14,098 bases of DNA from positions 1 to 14,098 of the forward strand of contig JABJAS010000150.1 in assembly GCA_018666055.1 (NCBI GenBank), read 5' to 3'. Numbering within the stretch: position 1 is the first letter of the stretch; the number at the start of each line of letters is the position of its first letter. Below are positions 1 to 7,995 of this stretch, one piece after another. The DNA comes from Halieaceae bacterium. GTDB taxonomy: Bacteria > Pseudomonadota > Gammaproteobacteria > Pseudomonadales > Halieaceae. The notes beneath the pieces are model-generated. The model had not been told where the DNA came from. It saw only the letters and a program-made list of their open reading frames with translations, and searched no databases. The position numbers were made by a program, and so were the translations under genes.

Positions 1-2598
1 ACCGATAGGGGCGCGCAGGCTTGGATTCGCGCTACTGACTTCCAGCTTGAATTGCCCCGAGTATATCGTGATCCTATTGTATTACCGTCAGTCGCGGGCA
101 CATTAGCCGGTCGTTGGAGGCGCGATGCTCTATTTTTAGAGCAGGGACTCTTTCTTGCTGAGGCACCGTCCCATGAGGCAAAAGTGCAGTTTGCGATTGA
201 TGTCCCGCTCTCTAAGGGATCCTCAACCTCCTTGGCGATGCGCCTGTCGGCCGCCGTGGTTGATGCGCCGCTCACAAGCGGTGATGCTTATTTGCCTTAT
301 CGCATGCCCGTGCGATCTTATGAATGGTTGCAGACAGCGCTGACTGTTGGACACATCGATGAGGCGATATTTCTGTGGCATGGTGGCTTCAGGCCTTATG
401 GTGATGCAAGCCAAACTATGCAGCTGGCGGCTGAACTCTCTGACGTTTCCCTCAACTACCAGTCGGGTTGGCCGCCCGCCTTGATCAGCGAGGGACAGCT
501 GCGGATTGACGATACGCAGATAGCGGTTTGGTCACCCGGAACTACGGTGGCGGGCACAACACTCGAGCGTGCAGCGGTGAACATCGCGCTGGCACCCGGT
601 ACAGCACCGCTGAGGATACAAGCGATTTCACGGAATAACGCTCCCGACATAAAGCAGTCGTTAGCGCAGTTGCCTGCCTTGGCATTTGCCGATGCTGTTC
701 TTGATGATCTTCAGATAGCGGGTGATGCCGATATGGAGCTGCGAATCGGCTTCGATTTAAAAAATCTATCGGATACGCTGGACGTGAACGTTGGGCTGAC
801 CCTCGATAATGCCCGCATTGGATCTGATTTATTAGCGCTGCAGGCTGATAAATTGACGGGCCAGGTCGGCTATCAAACGGCGACTGGATTTTATAGCACT
901 GATCTATCGGCGACGCTTTTTGGACGACCCGTTTCGGTCGATATAGGGCCTCATCTGACGACCAGAACCGATACGGTGCTCGCTGCGGCGTTTCAGTTTG
1001 AGGCGGCAGTGGCTGATATCAGCGCATGGCAGCCAACCAGCGTCACCTTCCCGGCAGAGGGGGTTGCACCCGTCACTGTGGCAGTGACGGTCGACGATGC
1101 GGTTGCCGTTGATATTCGATCAGACTTGGAGGGAGTGGCGATCGACTTGCCACTGCCTTGGGGTAAGGCCGCGGAATCGAGAGCGCCGCTTCACGTACAG
1201 TGGCACAGTCGAACATCGCCGGCTTGGCGCGCATTTTGGTTTGGACGACTCTCGGCGGTGGCGGACTTTTCACTGCCCGATGCCGCGGTGGCCACCATCG
1301 ATGTAACACCGAGAACGCGGCCTCCAGTTAACCCTTTAGATCTGCCAGATTCGGGCGTGCTGCTAACGGGCCTTTTGCCTTCTTTGGACCCTGCAGAGTG
1401 GCTCTCTTTGGGCCTCACTTCCACAGGTCCATCGTTCGTTAACGCGCTGCCTTTGCGGGTGCACGCTTTGCGAGTCGGCCAGTTGCGCTGGCGCGAGGAA
1501 GACTTGGGTGCCCTGACTTTTGGGGCGACGGTCGAGGGCGATAGGGTGGACGCGCAATTTAACCTACCTTGGCTTCGTGGAACGTTTCAGCAGCGGTTTT
1601 CGTCACCGCAAAGCAGCGCGGTGGAGCCGCTCGATGACTCGCTGAATCGGCAGCTTTCTATTGCTTTTCTCGATCTCGATGGATTACCCGATATGGCTGA
1701 TCAGTGGGCCGATGCTGTACCACCGACACCCCATGAGGTGTCGCCAAAATGGACCCCGCTTGTCGTGAAGGTCAGTGAAATCTATCGCACGCATAGCAGT
1801 CTGGGTGATATCGCGTTGGTGGTTGATTACGATCAATCTGATGGCTGGGAGTTTCGAGATGTGACCGGTAATTTTCTGGGTATCGAGTGGCAGCCCAGTA
1901 CTCGCATCGGTTGGCGTATCGCGCCAGAGGGACAACAAACATCCTTGTCCTTGGCGGCTGAGTTAAGTGATATCGGTGAATCATTGGCATTGATAGGCGT
2001 CGCACCGCTAGTCCAGACACGGGGTGGAAACTTAAAAGCAGACTGGCGTTGGCAGGGCGGACCTGCCGATTTTTCGGCCGCCTCGATTATGGGCGTCATG
2101 GACCTGCAGATGGCATCAGGATCCTTCACCTCGGCTAATGCGGAAGCGGAGGGCGCCCTAAGATTACTGAGTTTGCTCAACTTATCTGGGTTGCTCAGGA
2201 GGGCAAATATCAATCAACTATTCGATCCGGGTGTGACCTTTGATCAGGCAAAGGGGCGTTTTGAATTTGCGGAGGGACTGCTCACAATCCCCGCTTTTTC
2301 TATCGAAGGATCGGGAGGATACTTTTCGTTTAGCAGCAATATTGATCTGTTGGCTGAGACGGTCGACGGTGAGTTGGTCGTTACATTGCCGCTGGTAGAG
2401 AATATTCCCTGGGTCGCCGCGCTTGCCGGGGGGCTACCGATTGCCGCTGGCACTTACTTGGTGAGCAAAGTATTTGAGGATCAGGTCAACCGGTTGTCTA
2501 GTGGTGTGTATTCGGTTCGTGGTGACCTGGAGAGTCCCGAGGTCCTCTTTGAGCGGGTGTTTGATGCCTCATCGCGCGCCGACGATGCAGAAAATTAA
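1..2598 (+). CDS. yhdP: YhdP family AsmA-like phospholipid transport protein (C-terminal part, 5' end outside window)
   Basis: The frame is open from base 1 and gives 865 residues before TAA at 2596-2598, so the start lies upstream; the TTG at 52 is only the first possible start codon in the window. The family is about 1,270 residues in E. coli, so roughly the last two thirds are present. It resembles the YhdP/DUF3971 and AsmA-like C-terminal regions: long beta-rich sequence of low conservation, then the family-typical ending with a hydrophobic stretch (NIPWVAALAGGLPIAAGTYL) followed by QVNRLSSGVYSVRGDLESPE. YhdP is an inner-membrane-anchored periplasmic protein that, with TamB and YdbH, carries phospholipid toward the outer membrane (family knowledge). 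In pseudomonads it follows the mre-maf-rng genes and precedes nitrilase and tldD; here it meets darP directly, tail to tail, with overlapping stop codons. Identification rests on the C-terminal signature and the neighbours. Confidence 0.88.
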   Translation, partial: TDRGAQAWIRATDFQLELPRVYRDPIVLPSVAGTLAGRWRRDALFLEQGLFLAEAPSHEAKVQFAIDVPLSKGSSTSLAMRLSAAVVDAPLTSGDAYLPYRMPVRSYEWLQTALTVGHIDEAIFLWHGGFRPYGDASQTMQLAAELSDVSLNYQSGWPPALISEGQLRIDDTQIAVWSPGTTVAGTTLERAAVNIALAPGTAPLRIQAISRNNAPDIKQSLAQLPALAFADAVLDDLQIAGDADMELRIGFDLKNLSDTLDVNVGLTLDNARIGSDLLALQADKLTGQVGYQTATGFYSTDLSATLFGRPVSVDIGPHLTTRTDTVLAAAFQFEAAVADISAWQPTSVTFPAEGVAPVTVAVTVDDAVAVDIRSDLEGVAIDLPLPWGKAAESRAPLHVQWHSRTSPAWRAFWFGRLSAVADFSLPDAAVATIDVTPRTRPPVNPLDLPDSGVLLTGLLPSLDPAEWLSLGLTSTGPSFVNALPLRVHALRVGQLRWREEDLGALTFGATVEGDRVDAQFNLPWLRGTFQQRFSSPQSSAVEPLDDSLNRQLSIAFLDLDGLPDMADQWADAVPPTPHEVSPKWTPLVVKVSEIYRTHSSLGDIALVVDYDQSDGWEFRDVTGNFLGIEWQPSTRIGWRIAPEGQQTSLSLAAELSDIGESLALIGVAPLVQTRGGNLKADWRWQGGPADFSAASIMGVMDLQMASGSFTSANAEAEGALRLLSLLNLSGLLRRANINQLFDPGVTFDQAKGRFEFAEGLLTIPAFSIEGSGGYFSFSSNIDLLAETVDGELVVTLPLVENIPWVAALAGGLPIAAGTYLVSKVFEDQVNRLSSGVYSVRGDLESPEVLFERVFDASSRADDAEN

Positions 2599-3125
2599 GG
2601 GATGTTAGGTTCTGCATGATCTAGGTCAGAAAGGTACCGAAATAATTTTTTGGCATGCGCTTTTTGCCTTCCCTGAGTGATTTCTTTTGGATGTTGCCGA
2701 ATCCACTGACGCAGTAACGTTGACTCCGCACCGGGCCACTGCGCCATGATCTCGCCTAATGCGGCATCTCCCTGTTCGATGAGTTTGTCTCTCGCCGCTT
2801 CGACTCGGTGAAACTCAGCCGCTGAGGTGGCGTTGCGTTGATCTAAATAAGCTAGCCCTTCTTCAATCGCGGTAGCATCCACTGACCGCATTAATTTACC
2901 AATGTATTGCAGCTGCCGCTTCAAGCCACTCCTCGCCGTGATACGGCGTGCTAACGCAATGGCATCGCTGAGCCGCTCGTCTGAAATAGTAATGAGATTC
3001 AGATCCGATTGGGGCAGCGTGACTAACCGTTCACCCATTGCTTGTAGCGCGTGCATTTGCCGTTTTCGCTCACTTTTACTTGGATCTTGGGTTTGAGTAC
3101 CTTCTTCTTCGTAGCTGTTTGTCAT
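2595..3125 (-). CDS. darP: DarP/YjgA family ribosome-associated protein (DUF615)
   Basis: This 176-residue protein matches the YjgA/DarP family (183 residues in E. coli), which acts in late maturation of the 50S ribosomal subunit. Visible features are a charged, acidic N-terminus (SYEEEGTQTQDPSKSERKRQ), the helical core with LKRQLQYIGKLMR, and the C-terminal QWIRQHPKEITQGR and KKLFRYL blocks typical of the family. The ATG at 3125 is preceded by an AAAGGCAGAG stretch that can serve as ribosome binding site. It begins only 13 nt after the mgtE stop, so it is probably the last gene of the leftward transcript. In many gammaproteobacteria darP is flanked by tldD and pmbA; neither is present here. 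Its TAA overlaps the yhdP TAA on the opposite strand. Confidence 0.93.
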   Translation of the reverse strand: MTNSYEEEGTQTQDPSKSERKRQMHALQAMGERLVTLPQSDLNLITISDERLSDAIALARRITARSGLKRQLQYIGKLMRSVDATAIEEGLAYLDQRNATSAAEFHRVEAARDKLIEQGDAALGEIMAQWPGAESTLLRQWIRQHPKEITQGRQKAHAKKLFRYLSDLDHAEPNIP

Positions 3126-3138
3126 GTCATCTCTGCCT

Positions 3139-4485
3139 TTAGCCGTAAAATAGGGCAGCCAGCCCCAAAAAAGCCAAAAACCCCATGACGTCGGTAACGG
3201 TGGTCACTAAGACACCGCCCGCAAGCGCCGGGTCTATCCGGAGTCGACGTAGCAAGAGCGGCAGACCTGCTCCGGCGAGCCCGGCCGTCACTAAGTTGAT
3301 GAGCATTGCGCAGGCGATAATGACGCCTAAAGTGGCATCGCCAAACCACAGTGATGCCGTGATGGCGATCACCCCCGCCCACAGGAGGCCGTTGAGTAAT
3401 CCAACCAGCGATTCACGGCCGACCAGCCACAATTGATTGCGGCCATTGATCTGGCCCATGGCCATAGCTCGAATGAGAATCGTCAAGCTTTGTGTCCCTG
3501 CTATCCCGCCCATCGACGCCACAATGGGCATGAGCACGGCGAGCGCTACCACTTTTTCGATGGTGTCTTGAAACATGTTGATCACCGATGAAGCGAGCAA
3601 GGCAGTGATTAAGTTAATCCCCAACCAGATCGCGCGTCGAGGCGCCGACTGCCACACGGGGGCGAAAGTATCTTCTTCGGCAAGCCCTGCCAATGAGGTC
3701 AAAGAATGATCAGCCTCTTCGCGGATAACATCGACCACATCGTCGATGGTAATACGACCGAGTAGCTTACCCATGCTGTCTACAACCGGCGCGGAGATCC
3801 AATCGTTGCGCTCGAACCGCCGAGCAACCTCAGTTGCCGAGGTTTCTGCATTGATCGCTTCTTGATCTGTGATCATCATCTCTCTGACTGACACAGCGGG
3901 GTCAGAGACTAAAATGGTTCCAATAGGCAGTAATCCAACGAACCGATCATTACGGTTGACGACGACCAGGTTGTCCGTGTTAGCAGGAATTTCGCTATGG
4001 CGGCGCAGATAGCGCAGCACAACATCGAGTGTCAGGTCAGCTCTAATGGTGATGGTATCGGTGCTCATCAGGCCACCGGCAACATCATCAGGGAAACTCA
4101 GCACTTTCTGCAATCTTTGCCGATACTGTTCGTCCATAATGGCCAGGACGCGACCGGTCACCTCATCTGGTAGTTCCTGCAGAATATCGGCAACGTCGTC
4201 ATCATCGAGTTGCTCTACAATTTCTGCGAGTGCCTCTGGTTCGCGATTGATGAGTGTGGCGCTGCGGAGCTCATCCGGCAGTTCATTGACAACCAGTGCT
4301 TCTTGATCAGCACTCAGCAGTCCCAGTAAAACTGAGCGATAGTCAGGAGGCGAGGAGCTGATTAGGTAGGCGACATCCCCCGGCGGCATATCAGCAAGAA
4401 TGCCAGCCACATCAGCCAACGTTCCCGAGCGTAAAGCGCGATCAAGACGTTCAGTTTTATTGGAGAAGTTGGCGGGTGAATTCAC
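3139..4485 (-). CDS. mgtE: MgtE family magnesium transporter
   Basis: A 448-residue protein with the full MgtE architecture: an N-terminal acidic helical superhelix (about residues 1-130), paired CBS domains (about 131-260, including MSTDTITIRADLTLDVVLR and ISAPVVDSMGKLLGRITIDD), and five membrane segments (about 280-448). The Asp in TTVTDVMGFLAF falls at residue 432, the position of the pore-lining Asp of Thermus MgtE. The motif ASMGGIAGTQSLT replaces the MGGNxGxQ form of some homologues, which I believe is common in gammaproteobacteria. The cytosolic domains close the pore when intracellular Mg2+ is high (family knowledge). The start is GTG, chosen for a GGGAGA ribosome binding site 6 nt upstream. 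It is 73 bp after ptsO and 13 nt before darP. Cobalt can also be a substrate in the family. Confidence 0.95.
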   Translation of the reverse strand: MNSPANFSNKTERLDRALRSGTLADVAGILADMPPGDVAYLISSSPPDYRSVLLGLLSADQEALVVNELPDELRSATLINREPEALAEIVEQLDDDDVADILQELPDEVTGRVLAIMDEQYRQRLQKVLSFPDDVAGGLMSTDTITIRADLTLDVVLRYLRRHSEIPANTDNLVVVNRNDRFVGLLPIGTILVSDPAVSVREMMITDQEAINAETSATEVARRFERNDWISAPVVDSMGKLLGRITIDDVVDVIREEADHSLTSLAGLAEEDTFAPVWQSAPRRAIWLGINLITALLASSVINMFQDTIEKVVALAVLMPIVASMGGIAGTQSLTILIRAMAMGQINGRNQLWLVGRESLVGLLNGLLWAGVIAITASLWFGDATLGVIIACAMLINLVTAGLAGAGLPLLLRRLRIDPALAGGVLVTTVTDVMGFLAFLGLAALFYG

Positions 4486-4491
4486 GTTGGG

Positions 4492-4497
4492 TCTCCC
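4492..4497 (-). promoter_or_regulatory. Ribosome binding site of mgtE
   Basis: On the minus strand this reads GGGAGA, 6 nt before the GTG at 4485. It supports the non-ATG start of mgtE. Confidence 0.6.
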
Positions 4498-4558
4498 ATA
4501 GCGACCCCATTATCCGTACCCACTGCCTGAGGTCCACACGGCTGAGAGGATTTGTGAC

Positions 4559-4828
4559 TTATTCCAACTCACCAAAGCCGGTCGCGAAAAGCTGCTCCAG
4601 TGCGTCACGAGCAGATGATTCATCGCTCCCCTCAGTACGCAGCACCAACACAGCACCGACAGGCGCCGCGAGCATTAGCACAGACATAATACTTTTGGCA
4701 TCAATTTCCTTATCGTTGTACTGCAACCACACGTCGCTTGAAAATCGCCCCGCGCATTCCACTACTTTAGCGGCGGGCCGCGCATGAAGACCCAGTGGAT
4801 TGATGACGGTGATTTCTTTTTGACTCAT
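4559..4828 (-). CDS. ptsO: HPr-like phosphocarrier protein NPr of the nitrogen-related PTS
   Basis: 89 residues, the normal HPr size. The phosphorylated histidine is His15 in NPLGLHARPAAK, and the second conserved block is KSIMSVLMLAAP with a serine at position 46. NPr receives phosphate from EI-Ntr (PtsP) and passes it to EIIA-Ntr (PtsN); together they signal nitrogen and potassium status rather than import sugar (family knowledge). The ATG overlaps the rapZ stop as ATGA, which implies translational coupling. ptsP is not in this window. HPr kinase, which would use a Ser46-type site, is also not seen here. Position directly after rapZ and ptsN makes NPr far more likely than a sugar-PTS HPr. 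Confidence 0.95.
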   Translation of the reverse strand: MSQKEITVINPLGLHARPAAKVVECAGRFSSDVWLQYNDKEIDAKSIMSVLMLAAPVGAVLVLRTEGSDESSARDALEQLFATGFGELE

Positions 4829-5697
4829 GGTGTCTCAGCAGTCTTAAGATCACGGTGTCTAATCAGCGCATGCGGAAATATTTTCTGCAGGTCTGCGTGT
4901 ATTTTATCTGCGAGATAGACCGATCGATGTTGGCCACCGGTACACCCAATTGCGATGGTCATATAGCTACGATCACATTGATTAAAATCGGTCACAACAC
5001 TGCTGATAAATTCCCGCAGTCTTTCATAGAAGGCGCCACACCGCTCTTCGTTATCGAGGAACTGTTTGACCAACGTATCTTGACCGCTCAGAGGGCGCAA
5101 TGTTTCGTGCCAATAGGGGTTGGGGATTGCCCGGGCATCGAAAACGAAGTCAGCGTCGGTTGGCACCCCTCGCTTAAAGGCGAAGGACTCTATCATGACA
5201 GAGAGCCCATCTCGCTGTTCTACGATGCGTGTTGTGATCGTATCGCGGAGCGAGCGAGGTGTGAGGTCAGTGGTGTCAATCAGCAGGTCGGCCTCCGCCG
5301 CAATGCCTTCGAGATATTCCCGTTCTTTCGCAATGGCCTCGGTTAAGGAGCTGTCGTTATCTGCCAATGGGTGCCGACGACGGGTTTCGTTGAATCTTTT
5401 GAGTAAAGCGTGGGGTTGTGCATCCAGGAAAATAATCAAGTGATCGGGTATTTCAATGAGCGCTTTTAAGGCGCTCTGTCGATCCTTTAAATCCATTCTA
5501 AAAGCGCGCGCATCAATACAGGCCACGATGCCATGGAAGCGATCGTGAAAGGGGCTTTCAAGCACTTCGTCTATGAAGCTGGTTAGTAGGCGGGGGGGCA
5601 GGTTATCGACACAATAATAGCCCTCGTCTTCTAGTAGTCTCAGCGCGGTGCTTTTACCTGCTCCTGAGCTGCCGCTGATGATAATAATGCGAGGCAC
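4825..5697 (-). CDS. rapZ: RapZ, RNase adapter / nucleotide-binding regulator of amino-sugar synthesis
   Basis: 290 residues (284 in E. coli). The N-terminal P-loop domain begins with Walker A GSSGAGKST at residues 8-16, and DNLPPRLL follows near residue 31. The C-terminal half has ESFAFKRGVPTDADFVFDAR and the terminal signature IAIGCTGGQHRSVYLADKI, which hold the phosphate and RNA-binding residues of the family. In enteric bacteria RapZ senses glucosamine-6-phosphate and delivers the small RNA GlmZ to RNase E, thereby setting GlmS levels; whether that RNA pathway exists here cannot be told. The start is GTG at 5697; its G is shared with the TAG stop of ptsN. The stop overlaps the ptsO start. 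No strong ribosome binding site is visible, consistent with coupling to ptsN translation. Confidence 0.96.
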   Translation of the reverse strand: MPRIIIISGSSGAGKSTALRLLEDEGYYCVDNLPPRLLTSFIDEVLESPFHDRFHGIVACIDARAFRMDLKDRQSALKALIEIPDHLIIFLDAQPHALLKRFNETRRRHPLADNDSSLTEAIAKEREYLEGIAAEADLLIDTTDLTPRSLRDTITTRIVEQRDGLSVMIESFAFKRGVPTDADFVFDARAIPNPYWHETLRPLSGQDTLVKQFLDNEERCGAFYERLREFISSVVTDFNQCDRSYMTIAIGCTGGQHRSVYLADKIHADLQKIFPHALIRHRDLKTAETP

Positions 5698-6158
5698 TAT
5701 GAGTCGCCGCCATTCAGTAACAGCTGCCGCAGATTTTCAGTGGTTTGTGCGGCTCGCAACGCAGTGCGCATTGCTGGATCGGAAAACATCGTGGCGAGGT
5801 GAGATAGCAAATCTAAATGTGCCTGATTGGCCTCCCTCGGGACCAGTAATATAAAGACGATATCCACAGGATGATCGTCGAGGGCAGAAAAATCGATTGG
5901 GTGGTCTAGCGTGATCAGGCAACCGACTGCCTCTGTGCACAGATCGACCCTGCAATGCGGTATCGCTACCCCTTCACCGATAGCGGTGCTACCCAGCTTT
6001 TCTCTACCCAAGAGCTCTCTATAGATAGCGCCACTGGGTAAGTCGAAGCTCTGTGCTATTGCTTCAGATGCGCGCTCGAATAGTCGCTTTTTACTGGGCA
6101 ACGATGCCTGACAGAGTGTCAAAAGCTGTTGCGATGGCATGCTGAGGGACTGGGACAT
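5697..6158 (-). CDS. ptsN: EIIA-Ntr, nitrogen-regulatory PTS phosphoacceptor
   Basis: About 153 residues of the PTS EIIA type-2 (mannitol/fructose/Ntr) fold. The active histidine sits in STAIGEGVAIPHCR, His68 counting from the ATG at 6158. Downstream blocks PIDFSALDDHPVDIVFILLVP and HLDLLSHLATMFSDP are typical. Phosphorylated through PtsP and PtsO, EIIA-Ntr regulates potassium uptake and sensor kinases in relatives. I choose the ATG at 6158; a TTG one codon upstream (6161) also fits. A GAGG on the minus strand about 10 nt ahead may be the ribosome binding site. The ATG lies 3 nt past the hpf stop, and the last base of its stop is shared with the rapZ GTG. Confidence 0.95.
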   Translation of the reverse strand: MSQSLSMPSQQLLTLCQASLPSKKRLFERASEAIAQSFDLPSGAIYRELLGREKLGSTAIGEGVAIPHCRVDLCTEAVGCLITLDHPIDFSALDDHPVDIVFILLVPREANQAHLDLLSHLATMFSDPAMRTALRAAQTTENLRQLLLNGGDS

Positions 6159-6161
6159 CAA

Positions 6162-6449
6162 TCAGTGGCCTCGATGCTTTCCCTTGTATTTAATGACTTG
6201 TCGATCCAGTTTGTCCGCCAATGAGTCGATGGCAAGATACATATCGTCCGACTCGGAAGACGCAAAGAGATCGGCGCCTGCTAGATGTAAGTTCGCTTCA
6301 GCTTTATGCTGGTGCTTCTCGACAACCAAAGTAACCTCTATCCGAGTAATTTGCTGCTCGTGTCTCTGGATGGGCAAAAGCTTATCTTCCACGTGATCAC
6401 GAATAGCCTGTGTCACATCCAGATGATGTCCGCTTACGGTGAGTTTCAT
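6162..6449 (-). CDS. hpf: Short ribosome hibernation promoting factor HPF (sigma-54 modulation family)
   Basis: 95 residues, the short form without the C-terminal dimerisation domain of long HPFs. It begins MKLTVSGHHLDVTQAIRDHV and has the conserved central TRIEVTLVVEKHQHKAEANL and DDMYLAIDSLADKLDRQVIKYK, ending in a basic and histidine-rich tail (KGKHRGH). HPF binds the decoding centre of the 30S subunit and, with RMF, promotes 100S dimers in stationary phase (family knowledge). The ATG is preceded by AAAGGAA with 7 nt spacing, a good ribosome binding site. It lies 30 nt downstream of rpoN and 3 nt before ptsN, the standard arrangement of the rpoN cluster. Confidence 0.96.
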   Translation of the reverse strand: MKLTVSGHHLDVTQAIRDHVEDKLLPIQRHEQQITRIEVTLVVEKHQHKAEANLHLAGADLFASSESDDMYLAIDSLADKLDRQVIKYKGKHRGH

Positions 6450-6479
6450 ATCACATTCCTTTGTCGTTAGGCCCTGTTG

Positions 6480-7883
6480 TTAGTTTAGTCGTTTGCGCTC
6501 ATTTGAGGGAGGGATATTAAGTTGCTCCCGGTATTTCGCAATCGTTCTCCTTGCCACGGCCATCCCTTGTGCCTTGAGCAACGTGCATAACCTCGAATCG
6601 CTCAAAGGCTTGCGGGCGTCTTCGTCAGTGACCAATTGTCGAACAGTCGCCTTAATCGCAGTGGATGAGGAGTCCTCACCATCATCGCCCGTGATCCGGC
6701 TTGAAAAGAAATACTTCAGTTCGAAGGTTCCGCGGGGGGTGTGCATATATTTTTGTGTGGTGGCTCTTGAAACAGTGGATTCGTGGAGCTCCACTTCAGA
6801 GGCGATGTCAGCCAAGATGAGTGGCTTCATACCGATTTCACCCCGCTCTAAAAAGGAGCGTTGATGCTCAACGATTTTTGAAGCGACTTTTAAAAGCGTC
6901 TCATTTCGACTTTGCAAGCTCTTCATGAACCAACGTGCTTCTTGCAGGTGCTCCTTCGCATAGCCTCTATCGCTTGCCGACCCCTCGCTCAGAATCGCGA
7001 CATAGTGCTCATTCACCCGAAGCTTGGGCGAAATATCGGGATTGAGCTCAACCTGCCATCGATTGTTATGTTGTCTTACAAAAATGTCAGGTGTCACATA
7101 CCCTGTTTGTTCGCTACCAATGCTCGCGCCAGGAGTGGGATCGAGTGAGCGAATCAGCTGCATCGCGCCCTCCAGCTCCGACTCTTTCGCACGTACTTTT
7201 TTTGCAAGCTGGCGCAGGGGTGCGGTGGGAAGTTGATTAAGGTGCCGGCTGACTAATGCACCAGCAACGTCTCTAAATGGCGTGCTGATGGGCAGTTGAC
7301 GGAGTTGTATGAGCAGGCATTCCCGCAAGTCTTCGGCAAATAAACCCGAAGGCTCGAAGTGTTGGAGTCGATGCAGTACCGCCAGCACTTCCTCCAAATC
7401 GACCTCGTCAATCGATAGGTCGGAGTGAATGCTCTCAGGCGTCTGCGTCAGCCTGCCATCCGTATTAATGGCATCAATCAGTGCGAGGCCGATGACGCGA
7501 TCGATGTCCGAAAGTCGGGTCAGATTGAGCTGCCACAGTAAGTGGTCTTGTAGAGAGCGCTCTTCAGAATCTTGCTCTGTAAAATGAGGGTCCGCTGGAT
7601 GACTGGACTGGGGCGGGGCGGCAGAGGGGACAGCGTCTTCCCAGGTTGTATCAACATCGAGCTCTTGCGTGTCCTCGTCAGCATTTGTGGCTGCGGAGAA
7701 ATCAATGTCCTGTGATTCAATACTGTCGTCGGTGTCGTGCTCCAGCAGGGCGTTAGACTCTAGGGTCTCATCAATGGTTTGTTGTAAATCAATGGTGCTC
7801 ATTTGCAGCAGTTTGATTGCCTGCTGAAGTTGCGGAGTCAGGACTACTTGTTGTCCTAGCTTGAGCTGTAGCGCCTGTTTCAT
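6480..7883 (-). CDS. rpoN: RNA polymerase sigma-54 factor RpoN
   Basis: 467 residues from the ATG at 7883; a TTG three codons upstream (7892) is possible, but MKQALQLKLGQQVVLTPQLQ aligns with the usual start. Region I is glutamine and leucine rich (TPQLQQAIKLLQMS), the activator-responsive part. An acidic low-complexity region II follows (about residues 50-110). The core-binding domain comes next, then the helix-turn-helix LADIASEVELHESTVSRAT, and the RpoN box ARRTIAKYRE at about 444-453, with Ile where Val is usual. RpoN directs polymerase to GG-N10-GC promoters and needs AAA+ activators. It heads the rpoN-hpf-ptsN-rapZ-ptsO cluster; the 158-bp gap from lptB leaves room for its own promoter and contains a sigma-54-like site on the other strand. 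Confidence 0.97.
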   Translation of the reverse strand: MKQALQLKLGQQVVLTPQLQQAIKLLQMSTIDLQQTIDETLESNALLEHDTDDSIESQDIDFSAATNADEDTQELDVDTTWEDAVPSAAPPQSSHPADPHFTEQDSEERSLQDHLLWQLNLTRLSDIDRVIGLALIDAINTDGRLTQTPESIHSDLSIDEVDLEEVLAVLHRLQHFEPSGLFAEDLRECLLIQLRQLPISTPFRDVAGALVSRHLNQLPTAPLRQLAKKVRAKESELEGAMQLIRSLDPTPGASIGSEQTGYVTPDIFVRQHNNRWQVELNPDISPKLRVNEHYVAILSEGSASDRGYAKEHLQEARWFMKSLQSRNETLLKVASKIVEHQRSFLERGEIGMKPLILADIASEVELHESTVSRATTQKYMHTPRGTFELKYFFSSRITGDDGEDSSSTAIKATVRQLVTDEDARKPLSDSRLCTLLKAQGMAVARRTIAKYREQLNIPPSNERKRLN

Positions 7884-7911
7884 ACCACTCAAAATGGCTT
7901 AGAGGGCCCTT

Positions 7912-7939
7912 AGTGTATCCTTGCGCCGTGCAGAAGCAA
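7912..7939 (-). promoter_or_regulatory. Candidate sigma-70 promoter of rpoN
   Basis: On the minus strand TTGCTT (7939-7934) and TACACT (7917-7912) are separated by 16 nt, with the -10 about 30 nt before the rpoN ATG. The matches to consensus are 3/6 and 4/6, so this is a weak candidate chosen partly for its position. Confidence 0.25.
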
Positions 7940-7945
7940 ATAACT

Positions 7946-7961
7946 TGGCAAGGATATTGCT
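7946..7961 (+). promoter_or_regulatory. Candidate sigma-54 (-24/-12) promoter, pointing away from rpoN
   Basis: The plus strand reads TGGCAAGGATATTGCT: the GG and GC elements are exactly 10 nt apart, and 9 of the 10 bases of TGGCAC-N5-TTGC match, followed by the favoured T. A transcript would start near 7972 and run antisense into the 3' end of lptB. Bound sigma-54 would sit just upstream of the proposed rpoN -35, so it might instead act on rpoN expression. No activator site was identified. Confidence 0.4.
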
Positions 7962-7970
7962 AGGCGCCAC

Positions 7971-7995
7971 GGCTCACGATGCAGAGCCCTAGGGC
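7971..7995. repeat. Overlapping inverted repeats in the rpoN-lptB gap
   Basis: GGCTC (7971-7975) and GAGCC (7984-7988) form a 5-bp stem with an 8-nt loop. The perfect 10-bp palindrome GCCCTAGGGC (7986-7995) overlaps its right arm. No T-run follows on either strand, so neither looks like a rho-independent terminator. The rest of the 7884-8041 gap shows no gene. Confidence 0.5.

Noticed and set aside
3185..3436. Plus-strand open frames antisense to mgtE, rapZ and kdsD (for example 3185-3436, 4855-5346, 10605-11075)
   Set aside because: They are open only because they mirror well-identified genes; their translations are low-complexity or resemble no known family and have no ribosome binding sites.
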